Below are positions 7,878-16,420 of a stretch of 37,405 bases of DNA, piece after piece. The notes under the pieces were generated by a model, which was not told the DNA's origin, made no database searches, and worked only from the letters and a program-made list of their open reading frames with translations. How positions within the stretch are numbered: position 1 is the first letter of the stretch; each line of letters starts with the position of its first letter. Position numbers and translations under genes: made by a program. Source of the DNA: Pirellulaceae bacterium (GTDB lineage Bacteria > Planctomycetota > Planctomycetia > Pirellulales > Pirellulaceae); assembly GCA_025459145.1 (NCBI GenBank), contig JALORD010000003.1:1-37405 (forward strand). The letters are read 5' to 3'.

Positions 7878-9062
7878 CTACTCCGCAAGTTTTCCGACGA
7901 GATGCAAGCGGAGCAGGTTGAGCGCCTGCTTGGCTGCCCGCGGGCGCAGGATCTCGGGATGACCCGAGTATGGAATTTCTTTCTGCACTCGGCCGCCAGG
8001 GAATTGCAGTACAACGGCCAGCGTACCAGCACTCGGTGTTTCCGGATCGCGAAATGTTGCCGGGCCGATGAGCAGGTGGTAGTCGACCTGGGGGACTGCA
8101 GCCGACGAGAGTTCCAGCCAGTTGCTTGGTGACGTATGCACGGCCCCGCCGACGAACTGTCCTGGAACACCGAGTGCCGCGAGCCATTGTGTCGCGAGCC
8201 CACAGGTTCCCCACTCGGTTACTGCGAGGGTTTGTTGCCGCTCGGCAAGGAGTCGCACCACGACCTGCTGCAGTTCGTCTTCCTCGTAGCCGAAGATCAA
8301 GTCGCCCAAACAGTCGTGTATCGTGTCGATCGTCGATTGCATCGATGCGCGAGCATCGTCGTGGGTTTCGCCGGCCGCCGAGATGCGAAGCGTGATCGTC
8401 GCCTGATGGACGGTGATTCCCACGAGCGGATACCGCTGCCGTGCGATCAGATCAGGCAGCATCGCTTCCAAATCGCTTTCTCCAACTCCAAAACACTTAA
8501 TGCGAAAATGGGAAATCACTCGCCGAACGCCTAGCAGCTCTTGCACGGCGGGAGCCACCGTGGCCTGCCACATTTCTTTCATTTCGGCGGGAACACCTGG
8601 CAAGGCAAACACGCGTGCGGGCTTGCCGACGGCCCGAGGAATTTCGAAATCGATCCCCGGTGCAGTTCCGTGGGGATTGGAGATCGGCCTGCTCCCTTCC
8701 GGAAACTGCGCCTGCACCAGGTTGGCTGGCGGCATCTCCCGTTTCCGGCGGGCGAAGAGAGCCCGAATGTGCGTCAGAGAGGCGTCATCTTGCACGAGCG
8801 GAACGCCGGCCAGATCAGCCAGGGCTTGCCGCGTCAGGTCATCCGCTGTCGGGCCCAGTCCGCCGGTGGCTATCACCAGGTCGGACCGCTCGCAAGCCTG
8901 CCGGAACACGAGGATGTTGTCGGCCATCACATCCCCGACCGTGGTGTGAAAAGCGACTGGCACGCCCACCTCGCCTAAACGCTGGGCCAGCCACTGGCTG
9001 TTGGTGTCCAGCCGTTGTCCGCTCGTCATTTCGTCGCCAATCGAGATGATTTCCGCCCGCAT
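7878..9062 (-). CDS. cinA: CinA-family protein with degenerate deamidase motif
   Basis: A 394-residue two-domain CinA protein. The N-terminal molybdopterin-binding-like (COG1058) domain, residues 1 to about 170, is intact: AEIISIGDEMTSGQRLDTN, VIATGGLGPTADDLTRQAL and VFALPGVPAEMKEMW. In other bacteria this domain hydrolyses ADP-ribose or NAD-type pyrophosphates. The C-terminal domain should be the nicotinamide-mononucleotide deamidase (PncC), whose serine lies in an AESCTGG-type motif. Here that site reads VTEWGTCG, so the nucleophilic Ser is replaced and the rest of the domain is divergent. Deamidase activity is therefore doubtful. The ATG at 9060-9062 is 39 bases from the divergent copA start. 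The stop abuts the symporter stop with no gap. Confidence 0.88.
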   Translation of the reverse strand: MRAEIISIGDEMTSGQRLDTNSQWLAQRLGEVGVPVAFHTTVGDVMADNILVFRQACERSDLVIATGGLGPTADDLTRQALADLAGVPLVQDDASLTHIRALFARRKREMPPANLVQAQFPEGSRPISNPHGTAPGIDFEIPRAVGKPARVFALPGVPAEMKEMWQATVAPAVQELLGVRRVISHFRIKCFGVGESDLEAMLPDLIARQRYPLVGITVHQATITLRISAAGETHDDARASMQSTIDTIHDCLGDLIFGYEEDELQQVVVRLLAERQQTLAVTEWGTCGLATQWLAALGVPGQFVGGAVHTSPSNWLELSSAAVPQVDYHLLIGPATFRDPETPSAGTLAVVLQFPGGRVQKEIPYSGHPEILRPRAAKQALNLLRLHLVGKLAE

Positions 9063-9101
9063 GAATATAATTTCCCAATCAACACGTCAGGATGAACCGC
9101 C

Positions 9102-11273
9102 ATGAAAGAGCTAACTCTCGAAATCAATGGCATGCACTGTGCCAGTTGCGTGGCGCGTGTCGAAGGGGCGCTGCGCAAAGTTCCCGGCGTCGCATCGGCC
9201 AGGGTCAATCTGGCAATGCACCAAGGTTCTGTATCCTACGACCCCGCCCAGGCCAATTGGGAGGCCCTGGCCTCCGCGGTGGCCGCCGCAGGCTACGAAG
9301 CCCGCCCCGCGGCAGCGCCAGACGAGGCGGCCGAGCGTCTTGCCACCCGTTCACGCGAGGAGTTGTCCACCTGGCGCCGTCGACTGGCGATAGGCGGAGC
9401 ACTTCTTCTACCGCTCGTAGGCTTGCACTTTCTGTCGGGAATTTCGCATCGGTGGAGCGCGTTCGGGCAAGCCATTTTGGCCGCCGCAATGTTGGGGACA
9501 GTCGGCTGGCCGTTCTTCGTCGGCGCGTTCAAGCAACTTCGGCATGGTACGGCCACGATGGACACGCTGATCGCACTGGGAACCGGGGCCGCCTTCGCAG
9601 CAGGAGTTGCCGATCTCGCGTCTGGGACACACAGCATGAACTTCATGGACGGCGGCATGATCCTGGTGTTTATCACGCTTGGCAAGTACTTGGAAGCACG
9701 GGCCAAGGGGGAGGCCTCGCAGGCCATTGCAAAACTGCTGGGCTTAGCCCCTCCCGTGGCTCGTGTCGAACGAAATCTCAATGTCGCCGAAGTCCCCCTG
9801 GCCCAGGTTGCACTCGGCGAAGTCCTGATCATCCGCCCTGGCGACAAAGTACCGCTCGACGCCGAAGTCTTGCAGGGCAAAAGTGAACTCGACGAGGCTT
9901 GGCTCACGGGGGAATCATTGCCAGTTGCCAAAGAGCCGGGCAGCGAGATCTACGCTGGCTCGATCAATGGGACCGGCTCGCTGCGGGCGCGTGTGGTCTC
10001 GACCGCAGGGAAGACCTGGCTCGCCCAGACCATCGAACTCGTGCGCCAGGCACAAGAGTCGAAAGGCGAGGTGCAGCGGCTGGCCGATTGGGTCGTGGCA
10101 TGGTTCGTCCCTGCCGTCCTGGTGATCGCAATCGCCACGCTTGTCGTCTGGAGCATATCCGGTTCGTGGTCCTTTGGCCTTTCCTGTGCGGTGGCCGTGC
10201 TGGTCGTAGCGTGTCCTTGCGCCTTGGGACTCGCCACGCCCGCTGCCGTGCTGGTTGGCACCGGACGCGGAGCCACGAGCGGCATTCTCATCAAAGATGC
10301 GCAGGCGCTGGAGACGGCGGGTCGTTTGACGGCGGTACTGCTCGACAAGACCGGGACGATCACGATAGGCAAGCCGCAGGTCGTCGCCATCGAGCCGCAC
10401 ACAGGACAATCGATCGAGCAACTACTGGCCCTCGCCGCGGCCGCCGAGCAGCACAGCAGTCATCCGCTGGCGAAGGCGATTGTCGAGCGCGCGTTGCGCG
10501 ATCCGCTTTCTACGCCGTCGGTAACCAGCATCGAGAACATTCCAGGTCAGGGGATCTCCGCCAGAAGTAACGACGGAAATCTCCTGGTTGGAAGCGAATC
10601 GCTCTTGCGTGGTCGCGGCATTTCCGTCCCCGTATCGGAACTGCTCAAGCCGGGTCAAACGGCGATCTATCTTGCCTTGGCGGAACAGTACGTGGGACGC
10701 ATTGTCTTGGCAGACGCAGTGGCCTTCACCAGCCGTGAGGCGATTGATCAGCTGGGCCACCTCGGGCTCAAGGTCGTCATGATTTCGGGTGATCGTCAAG
10801 AAACGGCAGAGGCAATCGCGCAGGACGTTGGCATCGAACAGGTCTATGCCGAGGTGAAGCCTGAAGACAAACTGCGAATTGTGCAGGAGTTTCAAAGCTC
10901 TGGCAGCGTCGTGGCCATGGTGGGGGATGGCATCAACGACGCTCCAGCCCTCGCGGCTGCGGAACTGGGGATTGCGATGGGTTTGGGGGCCGATGTCGCC
11001 ATCGAATCGGCCGATATCGTCCTCGCCCGACATGATCTTCGTTTGGTCGCGCGGGCGATTCGATTGTCGAGAGCAACGCTCGCAGTGATTCGCCAGAACC
11101 TGGCATGGGCGCTCGTCTACAACGTCCTGCTCATTCCCTTGGCCGCCGGCGTGCTGATGCCTTTCCTCGGAATCCGATTGCCACCCATCTTGGCCGCTGC
11201 CGCCATGGCTCTGAGCAGCGTCTCCGTGGTATTGAATAGCCTGCGGCTGAAGTGGCTGTCGATTGGACCCTGA
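9102..11273 (+). CDS. copA: Copper-exporting P1B-type ATPase
   Basis: A 723-residue heavy-metal P-type ATPase with one N-terminal HMA domain (GMHCASC, Cys13 and Cys16). The actuator motif TGES is at 269-272, the ion-channel CPC at 371-373, the phosphorylated DKTGT at Asp415, and the hinge GDGIND at 608-613. The last two membrane spans contain NLAWALVYN and MALSSVSVVLNSL; the YN and MxxSS patterns are those of Cu(I) pumps (P1B-1). It should export Cu(I) from the cytoplasm using ATP. AGGA precedes the ATG by 8-10 bases. It is divergent from cinA across 39 bases, which must hold both promoters. No CueR- or CsoR-type regulator or copper chaperone gene is adjacent. Confidence 0.95.
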   Translation: MKELTLEINGMHCASCVARVEGALRKVPGVASARVNLAMHQGSVSYDPAQANWEALASAVAAAGYEARPAAAPDEAAERLATRSREELSTWRRRLAIGGALLLPLVGLHFLSGISHRWSAFGQAILAAAMLGTVGWPFFVGAFKQLRHGTATMDTLIALGTGAAFAAGVADLASGTHSMNFMDGGMILVFITLGKYLEARAKGEASQAIAKLLGLAPPVARVERNLNVAEVPLAQVALGEVLIIRPGDKVPLDAEVLQGKSELDEAWLTGESLPVAKEPGSEIYAGSINGTGSLRARVVSTAGKTWLAQTIELVRQAQESKGEVQRLADWVVAWFVPAVLVIAIATLVVWSISGSWSFGLSCAVAVLVVACPCALGLATPAAVLVGTGRGATSGILIKDAQALETAGRLTAVLLDKTGTITIGKPQVVAIEPHTGQSIEQLLALAAAAEQHSSHPLAKAIVERALRDPLSTPSVTSIENIPGQGISARSNDGNLLVGSESLLRGRGISVPVSELLKPGQTAIYLALAEQYVGRIVLADAVAFTSREAIDQLGHLGLKVVMISGDRQETAEAIAQDVGIEQVYAEVKPEDKLRIVQEFQSSGSVVAMVGDGINDAPALAAAELGIAMGLGADVAIESADIVLARHDLRLVARAIRLSRATLAVIRQNLAWALVYNVLLIPLAAGVLMPFLGIRLPPILAAAAMALSSVSVVLNSLRLKWLSIGP

Positions 11274-11310
11274 AACAGACTTGCGGTTCGCTACACCCGC
11301 AAGAAAGTGA

Positions 11311-11335
11311 GAGAGGGCGAATGGTTCGCCCTCTC
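11311..11335. terminator. Bidirectional hairpin terminator between convergent genes
   Basis: A perfect 11-base-pair inverted repeat, GAGAGGGCGAA / TTCGCCCTCTC, with a 3-base loop TGG. It lies 37 bases after the copA stop and 38 bases before the end of the convergent Spy-like gene. On the minus strand it is followed by a T-rich stretch (TCACTTTCTT), so it should stop transcription best from that side; the plus side has only a weak T content. Confidence 0.8.
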
Positions 11336-11373
11336 ATGATTCAATCAAGATCTGTAGAACGGAATCGGTTCAA

Positions 11374-12297
11374 CTACTCGTTGTTGTTACCCCGTTGTCC
11401 GCCACGCTGGCCGCCTCGTTCACCACCCCGCGGACCTCCGCGTCCACCGAATCCGCCGAACCCGGCGTTTTCGGGCATTTTGAACTCTTTGCCCTTCATT
11501 TCAGTGAACTTGGTCTTCTGAGCGTCGGTCAGGACGGCCATGTAGGCCTCGGTCCGCTTGGTCTGCAATTCGCCCATCTTTTCTCGCATTCCCTCGCGGT
11601 CACCCGACTGGAAGAGCTCCTGCATCGCGGCGCGATTGTCTTCATCCGCCTTGGTGAACTTGGCTTTCTGATCCTCGGTAATCTCGAGTTGCTTTGAGAT
11701 CTCCTCGTCGGTCAGGGCGGCAACACCCATCTGCTGAATGCGGATTTCATTCAGGCGCTTCATCTGATCCGGGAGGAGGATCGCAGCGAGCTTTTCCTTT
11801 TCGACCTTGGCCCGCTCAGCAGCTTGAGCGCGGAACTCTTCGAGTTGCTCTGGGGTCAGTTGCTGGCCAAAACCACCCCGTCCGCGCTGACCGGGTTGGT
11901 CAGGCTGTTGGACGAAATACTGTTCGCCCGGGATCGATGTTTCGCTGTTCGGATCTGGGCGATTGCCGCCGCGTCGCTGGCCGCGCTGGCCGCCTTCGCC
12001 GCGCTGGCCACCCTCACCACGTTGACCGCCAAATGCGCCCCGCATCGGCCGCAGTTCTTCTTGCAGCTTTTGGACAGCCGCGACCTGCTCTTCCGTCAGG
12101 CCCAGTTCCTTTTGTACTTCTTCGATACGGAGAAGCCCGAGTAGGCTTTGCCCGCCCCCGAAACCACCGCCAAAGCCACCGAACCCGCCCCCGAAGCCGC
12201 CACGGCCACCGCGACCGCCAGGCTGCTGCGCCTGAGCGACGGCAACCAAGCACATCAAAAGTGCTGTCGCCAGCGTCACCCCAATTCGAAACTTCAT
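11374..12297 (-). CDS. Secreted Gly/Gln-rich protein with Spy/CpxP-like LTxxQ motifs
   Basis: A 307-residue exported protein. A signal peptide (MKFRIGVTLATALLMCLVAVAQA) is followed by a Gly/Phe/Arg-rich stretch, then helical segments with LTxxQ-like motifs: LGLTEEQ, LTPEQ, LLPDQ, LEITEDQ and VLTDAQ. LTxxQ repeats define the Spy/CpxP/ZraP periplasmic chaperone superfamily. The C-terminus returns to Gly/Arg repeats and ends NNNE. The ATG at 12295-12297 has a strong GAGGAG. It faces copA tail-to-tail across a shared terminator. A role in envelope or metal stress is a guess from the motifs and neighbour only. Similar Gly-rich LTxxQ proteins are common in planctomycetes, and function remains untested. 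Confidence 0.72.
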   Translation of the reverse strand: MKFRIGVTLATALLMCLVAVAQAQQPGGRGGRGGFGGGFGGFGGGFGGGQSLLGLLRIEEVQKELGLTEEQVAAVQKLQEELRPMRGAFGGQRGEGGQRGEGGQRGQRRGGNRPDPNSETSIPGEQYFVQQPDQPGQRGRGGFGQQLTPEQLEEFRAQAAERAKVEKEKLAAILLPDQMKRLNEIRIQQMGVAALTDEEISKQLEITEDQKAKFTKADEDNRAAMQELFQSGDREGMREKMGELQTKRTEAYMAVLTDAQKTKFTEMKGKEFKMPENAGFGGFGGRGGPRGGERGGQRGGQRGNNNE

Positions 12298-12425
12298 TGC
12301 ACGCTCCTCAAAAATGTGAAAACTCGCCAGCCGATCGATCCCCGTTGATGTGAACTTCGCCCGCCCGAGGGTCGGCACATCCCCGCTAGGTCTCGCACGA
12401 ATGTGCGACCGACCGCGACCGAACC

Positions 12426-12456
12426 ATAATAAAACTCGGCCCGGGCGGGGGAACAA
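12426..12456 (-). promoter_or_regulatory. Possible sigma-70-type promoter for the Spy-like gene
   Basis: Read on the minus strand, TTGTTC (12451-12456) and TATTAT (12426-12431) are separated by 19 bases. The -10 box lies 128 bases before the ATG at 12297, leaving a long leader. The spacer is longer than the ideal 17, so this is a weak call. Confidence 0.3.
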
Positions 12457-12632
12457 TTACCGCTGTTACGTTGAACACGACCGCCGGGCCTGGGTTTCGC
12501 CTTGGCCCTCACAGAATTTCCGATTTCTTGCTGTAAATCCCTATTCCTGGGTCGAGTGGTCCGAGGCAACAGCATCCCAAGACCGGCTACTGACTTGGCA
12601 GCGGTCCATTTGTCTCCTCGCTGCTCCTTGAA

Positions 12633-12743
12633 GTTCCGCGAAACCAGCACTAAGATCAGTGGCGTTAGGGATTTGCGGCCGCTTGCAGCCTTCACTGCTA
12701 AAGAGCCATCACCTGTTTCGTGGCGTTTGGTGTTTCGCGAAAC
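12633..12743. repeat. Pair of GTTYCGCGAAAC palindromic sites, 99 bases apart
   Basis: GTTCCGCGAAAC occupies 12633-12644 and GTTTCGCGAAAC occupies 12732-12743. The second is a perfect 12-base palindrome and the first differs by one base. Start-to-start spacing is 99 bases, inside the gap upstream of the PLP-enzyme gene. Paired palindromes in a divergent intergenic region are typical of operators, but no regulator gene is adjacent. Confidence 0.4.
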
Positions 12744-12928
12744 GTCTGATCGGAAGCTCTCCCCCTGGGAATGAGCCGTTGGAGGCGTCGGCCTGCGGTT
12801 TCCGTGGGCTGTGTGGGTGTCGAGCATTCGCAGTGCGGGGCTGGTATTTGCCTCGTTACTGAAATGCCGCCCTGTATTCGGGCCGGCCGCAGATCCGCCC
12901 AACCTCCCGCTTGGAGTTTCCGCTACCG

Positions 12929-14149
12929 ATGACCAGTTCCGCCTCGTCCGATAAGTCCCCGCCTGACGCTCCGCGCCCTGCCGGACCTTCAACCCTGGCC
13001 GTCCATGCGGGAGAAGCTCGCCAGAAACCCATCAACTCGATCACCGACCCGATCGTTTGCGCGGCGACTTATACGTTTTCGAACACGCAGGCGATCATCG
13101 ACTATATCGAGCAGAAGCAAGACCGAGAGGAGTACGGCCGGTACGGAAATCCGAGCGAGAAGGTTGTCGAGCGAAAGCTGGCCACACTCGAAGCTGGCGA
13201 AGACGCAGTTCTATACGCTAGCGGCATGGCCGCGATCGTCGGCCTTTTGATGACGAAGCTCAATTCCGGAGACGAAGTCGTCTTTTTCGACGAGTGTTAT
13301 CACCGCAGCCGCGAATTCTGCTCGAAGCATCTGTCGCGATTCGGCGTAGTCACACGCCAGGTGAAAGCGTGCGACTACGACGCGATGGCGGCCGCGATCA
13401 ACCCCCGGACGAAGCTGCTCGTCAGCGAATCGCCGACGAATCCGCACCTCAGCGTTGTTGATCTCGAGAAGTTCGCCGAACTGGGCCGACGGCACCACGT
13501 CGAAACGCTGATCGACGCCACGCTGGCCACGCCCTACAACGTGCAGCCGCTGACTTACGGCGTCGACTACGTCCTGCACTCCGCGACGAAGTACCTCGGC
13601 GGGCACAACGACCTGCTCGCGGGCGTAATCATCGGCAGCCGCGAAAAGCTCGAACCGGTCCGTAAGCTCCGCGGAATCATGGGGGCGATCAATTCGCCGC
13701 ACAACATGTACCTGCTCGAACGGGGACTCAAAACGTTCGAACTGCGGATGCAGCGGCAGAACGCCACGGGCCAGGCCGTCGCCGAGTTCCTGGCCGGCCA
13801 TCCGCGCGTCAGCCGCGTCTACTACCCGGGGCTCCCTTCACACCCGTACCACGAAATCGCCCAGCGGCAGATGCGGGGCTTTGGCGGGCTGGTGACGTTC
13901 GAGGTTCGCGATGCCGACTGGAAGGCGACGGCTGCGGTGGTCGACGCCGCCAAAATCGCCCGGATCGCTCCGAGCCTGGGGGGCGTCGAATCGCTGATCG
14001 AACAGCCGCTCGTGATGAGCTATTTCGAAGTCCCGGCCGAAGACCGCCGCCGGTTCGGGATCAGCGACAACATGATCCGACTGTCGTGCGGGATCGAGAA
14101 CACCGAGGATATTGTCGAGGATTTGCGGCAGGCGCTCGAAGCAAAGTAG
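12929..14149 (+). CDS. Cys/Met-metabolism PLP-dependent enzyme (cystathionine gamma-synthase/lyase type)
   Basis: A 406-residue fold-type I PLP enzyme. Key segments are TLAVHAGEARQKPINSITDPIV at the N-terminus, EYGRYGNPSEKVVERKLA, LYASGMAAI, and the PLP-lysine motif LHSATKYLGG with Lys221. The C-terminal domain has YPGLPSHPYHEIAQRQM and SLGGVESLIEQP. The family includes cystathionine gamma-synthase, cystathionine beta/gamma-lyase, O-acetylhomoserine sulfhydrylase and methionine gamma-lyase, and sequence alone does not separate them here. The product acts in the cytoplasm in methionine/cysteine interconversion, fitting with metF at the left edge. The ATG at 12929 places the conserved region about 20 residues in; a TTG at 12911 would add six residues. 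Confidence 0.9.
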   Translation: MTSSASSDKSPPDAPRPAGPSTLAVHAGEARQKPINSITDPIVCAATYTFSNTQAIIDYIEQKQDREEYGRYGNPSEKVVERKLATLEAGEDAVLYASGMAAIVGLLMTKLNSGDEVVFFDECYHRSREFCSKHLSRFGVVTRQVKACDYDAMAAAINPRTKLLVSESPTNPHLSVVDLEKFAELGRRHHVETLIDATLATPYNVQPLTYGVDYVLHSATKYLGGHNDLLAGVIIGSREKLEPVRKLRGIMGAINSPHNMYLLERGLKTFELRMQRQNATGQAVAEFLAGHPRVSRVYYPGLPSHPYHEIAQRQMRGFGGLVTFEVRDADWKATAAVVDAAKIARIAPSLGGVESLIEQPLVMSYFEVPAEDRRRFGISDNMIRLSCGIENTEDIVEDLRQALEAK

Positions 14150-14179
14150 TCGGAAATAGTCAGCAGGACTTGCTCCCCT

Positions 14180-15427
14180 TTAAATCGCCTCGGTCTCTCC
14201 CTGGGGGGCAATCGACGGGACCAGGCGCGCCGGCGATGTGAGTTGCCAATTGCGCCGCCGCGGACCACCGGTTAGCGCCGTCCCCAGCAGGATGAACGCG
14301 GAAACGCCGACGCCGATCGCCAGGGGCGCGCCAAGCCAAGTCAGCAGAGGGTACAGCCCAAACGCGAGACACACGACCACGAGCGGAGTCAAGCCGACCA
14401 AGTCATACGCGGGGATCACATACTGCTTAAGTCGAATCCGCGACCAGGTTGACAAGAGGTTGCGGCATCCGCCCGTATAGACCGCGTATCGGATGATGGC
14501 GGCAACTACCCCGGCCATTGCGACAAATAGTCCGGTCTTTGAATAGTATTCGGCGGCAGCCCAGGAATCGTTTGGAATCGGCACTAGCGAGATGATCGCG
14601 TATAGATAGAAACCTGCCAGCGCCGACCAGGCCCAGGCCTGCCAGAAATCGACTAATCGTTCTGGAGCCGTGAAGGCGAGCGCCTTCCAGGGCCAAAACT
14701 GCGTGATATCCACTTCGCGGCGAGACTTGTCAGAACTGAGCGCGCGCTGTTGGGTTTCAAAAAATTCGCGTTGCCAAGTCGAATGATCGCGAATCAAGTC
14801 GTCCCACGGAAACGCCGCCAGCGACTGCCAGACGCCCCACCACGCGATGGGGTAAGTGAGCACGAGAACCACAAGCTGCGGACAAGGGCCAACCCAAGTG
14901 AGTCGGATCGAAAGCGCAAGCCCCAGTGCGACGAACCACGCAAACCACGGCTCGCCCGTCAGCAGCAGCGCCAAGACCAGCACCAACAAGTGCGTCGTCA
15001 AGAATACGAGCGGCACCAGCACCGGCGAGAGATCCGGCCGAAAGGCAAACGGCAGCAGCAAGAGACCGAGGAGAATTGCGTCCTGCGGCACCAGACTGAT
15101 CGGCGACAGAGGCAATGGATGCCGGCGGTCCCAGGGCGTTCGCGCCAGAAACTCGCGATATTCCTTGTGAAACAGCGGATGGCTGCCGAGCGCTCGATAC
15201 AGGCCGTAGACGCCGGCTGCGGCAATCAGCAATCCATCCCGCACTCGATGCATCCGCGATGCCAGTTCCCAACCTTCGAATGAGGCGGCAATGCAAACGA
15301 CAACTTGAATGATGGCGACAAACGCCACGACCAGTCCGATCGTCCAGCCCGGCGGAGCCACTTGCCGCAGCCACTGGATCGTCGCCCGTGCTGGATTCGT
15401 GCGGCGTGAACTCTTGTTGCCCTGCAT
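14180..15427 (-). CDS. ABC exporter membrane subunit
   Basis: A 415-residue polytopic membrane protein with around eight to ten hydrophobic spans, for example IGLVVAFVAIIQVVVCIAA, LLIAAAGVYGLYRAL, LVPLVFLTTHLLVLVLALLL and LVGLTPLVVVCLAFGL. It has no recognisable catalytic motif. It follows the ATP-binding subunit with an ATGA overlap (stop of the ATPase at 15427-15429, start at 15425-15427), so it is almost certainly the transmembrane partner. There is no binding protein in the pair, which suggests export. The substrate is unknown. The start at 15427 is fixed by the coupling; a longer frame to 15517 would overlap the ATPase extensively. Confidence 0.75.
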   Translation of the reverse strand: MQGNKSSRRTNPARATIQWLRQVAPPGWTIGLVVAFVAIIQVVVCIAASFEGWELASRMHRVRDGLLIAAAGVYGLYRALGSHPLFHKEYREFLARTPWDRRHPLPLSPISLVPQDAILLGLLLLPFAFRPDLSPVLVPLVFLTTHLLVLVLALLLTGEPWFAWFVALGLALSIRLTWVGPCPQLVVLVLTYPIAWWGVWQSLAAFPWDDLIRDHSTWQREFFETQQRALSSDKSRREVDITQFWPWKALAFTAPERLVDFWQAWAWSALAGFYLYAIISLVPIPNDSWAAAEYYSKTGLFVAMAGVVAAIIRYAVYTGGCRNLLSTWSRIRLKQYVIPAYDLVGLTPLVVVCLAFGLYPLLTWLGAPLAIGVGVSAFILLGTALTGGPRRRNWQLTSPARLVPSIAPQGETEAI

Positions 15428-16206
15428 CACTTCCCCTCCTCGAAATACCGCTCGATCGTGTCGAGTGTCTCGGGATGCGTGAGGCGGGCCAGCACCTCGG
15501 CCAGTGGGCCGTCGCACTTGGTGAGCTGCCGTAAGCCGGCGAGCGTATCGTGGGCGGCGACTTGTCCCTCGCGCAGGACGACTACCTCGTCGGCCGTTTC
15601 TTCGACCAGTTCCGGCACCGGCGCGGTCATCACGATCGTCCGCTTCTCGCCCTCCGCCAGACGCCGCAATACTCGCTGCAATGCCAAGATACCCGCCGGA
15701 TCGAGGCCCCCCGCAAACGGCTCGTCGAGCAACAGGATCGGCGCCTCGGTCACCAAGACTGAGGCGATCGCGATTTTTTTCTTCTGGCCATTGGAATAAC
15801 TGCGGATCGGCCAGTCTCCCTCGCGGCCGAGTTGAAACAAGTCCAGCAGCCGCTCGACATGGTCCAGCAGCCGATCGATGTCCAGATCGTACAGCCGACC
15901 AATCCCCAGCAGAAACTCGCGCCCCGTGCGGCTCTTGGGGAGCCAGGGGTGATCGGGCAGATAGACGACCCGGCGGCGGATCGCCAGTTCCTCTTCCTCG
16001 CTTCGCCGCCGCCGCAGGCCGTCGATCTCGACATACCCCTTCTGCGGCGAGAGGATGCCGGCCATGACCGAGAGCAGCGTCGTTTTCCCCATGCCGTTGG
16101 GACCAACAATCGCCGTCAGCCGGCCGGCCGGAATCTTGAGGTCGATCTTCGACAAGACCGGCCGAACGCCGTAATGCTGCGTGACTCCCGCCAGGTGAAT
16201 CATCAT
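15427..16206 (-). CDS. ABC transporter ATP-binding protein
   Basis: A 259-residue nucleotide-binding subunit. Walker A is GPNGMGKTT (35-43), the signature is YSNGQKKKIAIAS (a variant of LSGGQ), and Walker B is ILLLDEPFAGGLDP. Residues IVMTAPVPELVEETADEVVVLREGQ contain the switch region, where Ala-Pro replaces the usual H-loop His: MTAPVPE instead of a typical TH-type segment. The subunit powers the adjacent membrane protein, which overlaps its stop codon. The ATG at 16204-16206 (a second ATG follows at once) starts directly on the first beta strand; the extra 92 residues of the longer frame are low-quality and lie in the intergenic region. It is divergent from the PstS-like gene. Confidence 0.9.
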   Translation of the reverse strand: MMIHLAGVTQHYGVRPVLSKIDLKIPAGRLTAIVGPNGMGKTTLLSVMAGILSPQKGYVEIDGLRRRRSEEEELAIRRRVVYLPDHPWLPKSRTGREFLLGIGRLYDLDIDRLLDHVERLLDLFQLGREGDWPIRSYSNGQKKKIAIASVLVTEAPILLLDEPFAGGLDPAGILALQRVLRRLAEGEKRTIVMTAPVPELVEETADEVVVLREGQVAAHDTLAGLRQLTKCDGPLAEVLARLTHPETLDTIERYFEEGK

Positions 16207-16420
16207 GCGGCTCACAGAGGAACGATCGCGCCAGCGGCGCTCGCCAGCGTCTGCCGGTTGTTCGCTCCAGAGCGACGAATCTTGAACGAGTGCAGGGGCG
16301 AAGTCGCCTCCGCTCTGCCCGGTGCGGTAGTCGTCACTGTAAGATGTACGGTAGGCAAGCTGGAAACGATCGTTCGCCGTCAGTGATCGGCTGGCGACCG
16401 CATATCGAAGGAGATAGTCG

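Larger units (their letters stand above)
12298..12928. other. 631-base gap without a convincing gene
   Basis: Lies between two divergent genes. Short open frames on both strands have biased, repetitive translations without family resemblance. I see a weak minus-strand promoter near 12426-12456 and a pair of near-identical 12-base palindromes at 12633 and 12732. The remainder shows no tRNA, riboswitch or insertion-sequence signature. Confidence 0.6.

Noticed and set aside
12502-12774. Small open frame in the 631-base gap, with repeated FRETS-like peptides
   Set aside because: The repeat in the peptide comes from the DNA palindromes, there is no ribosome site, and the composition is not protein-like.
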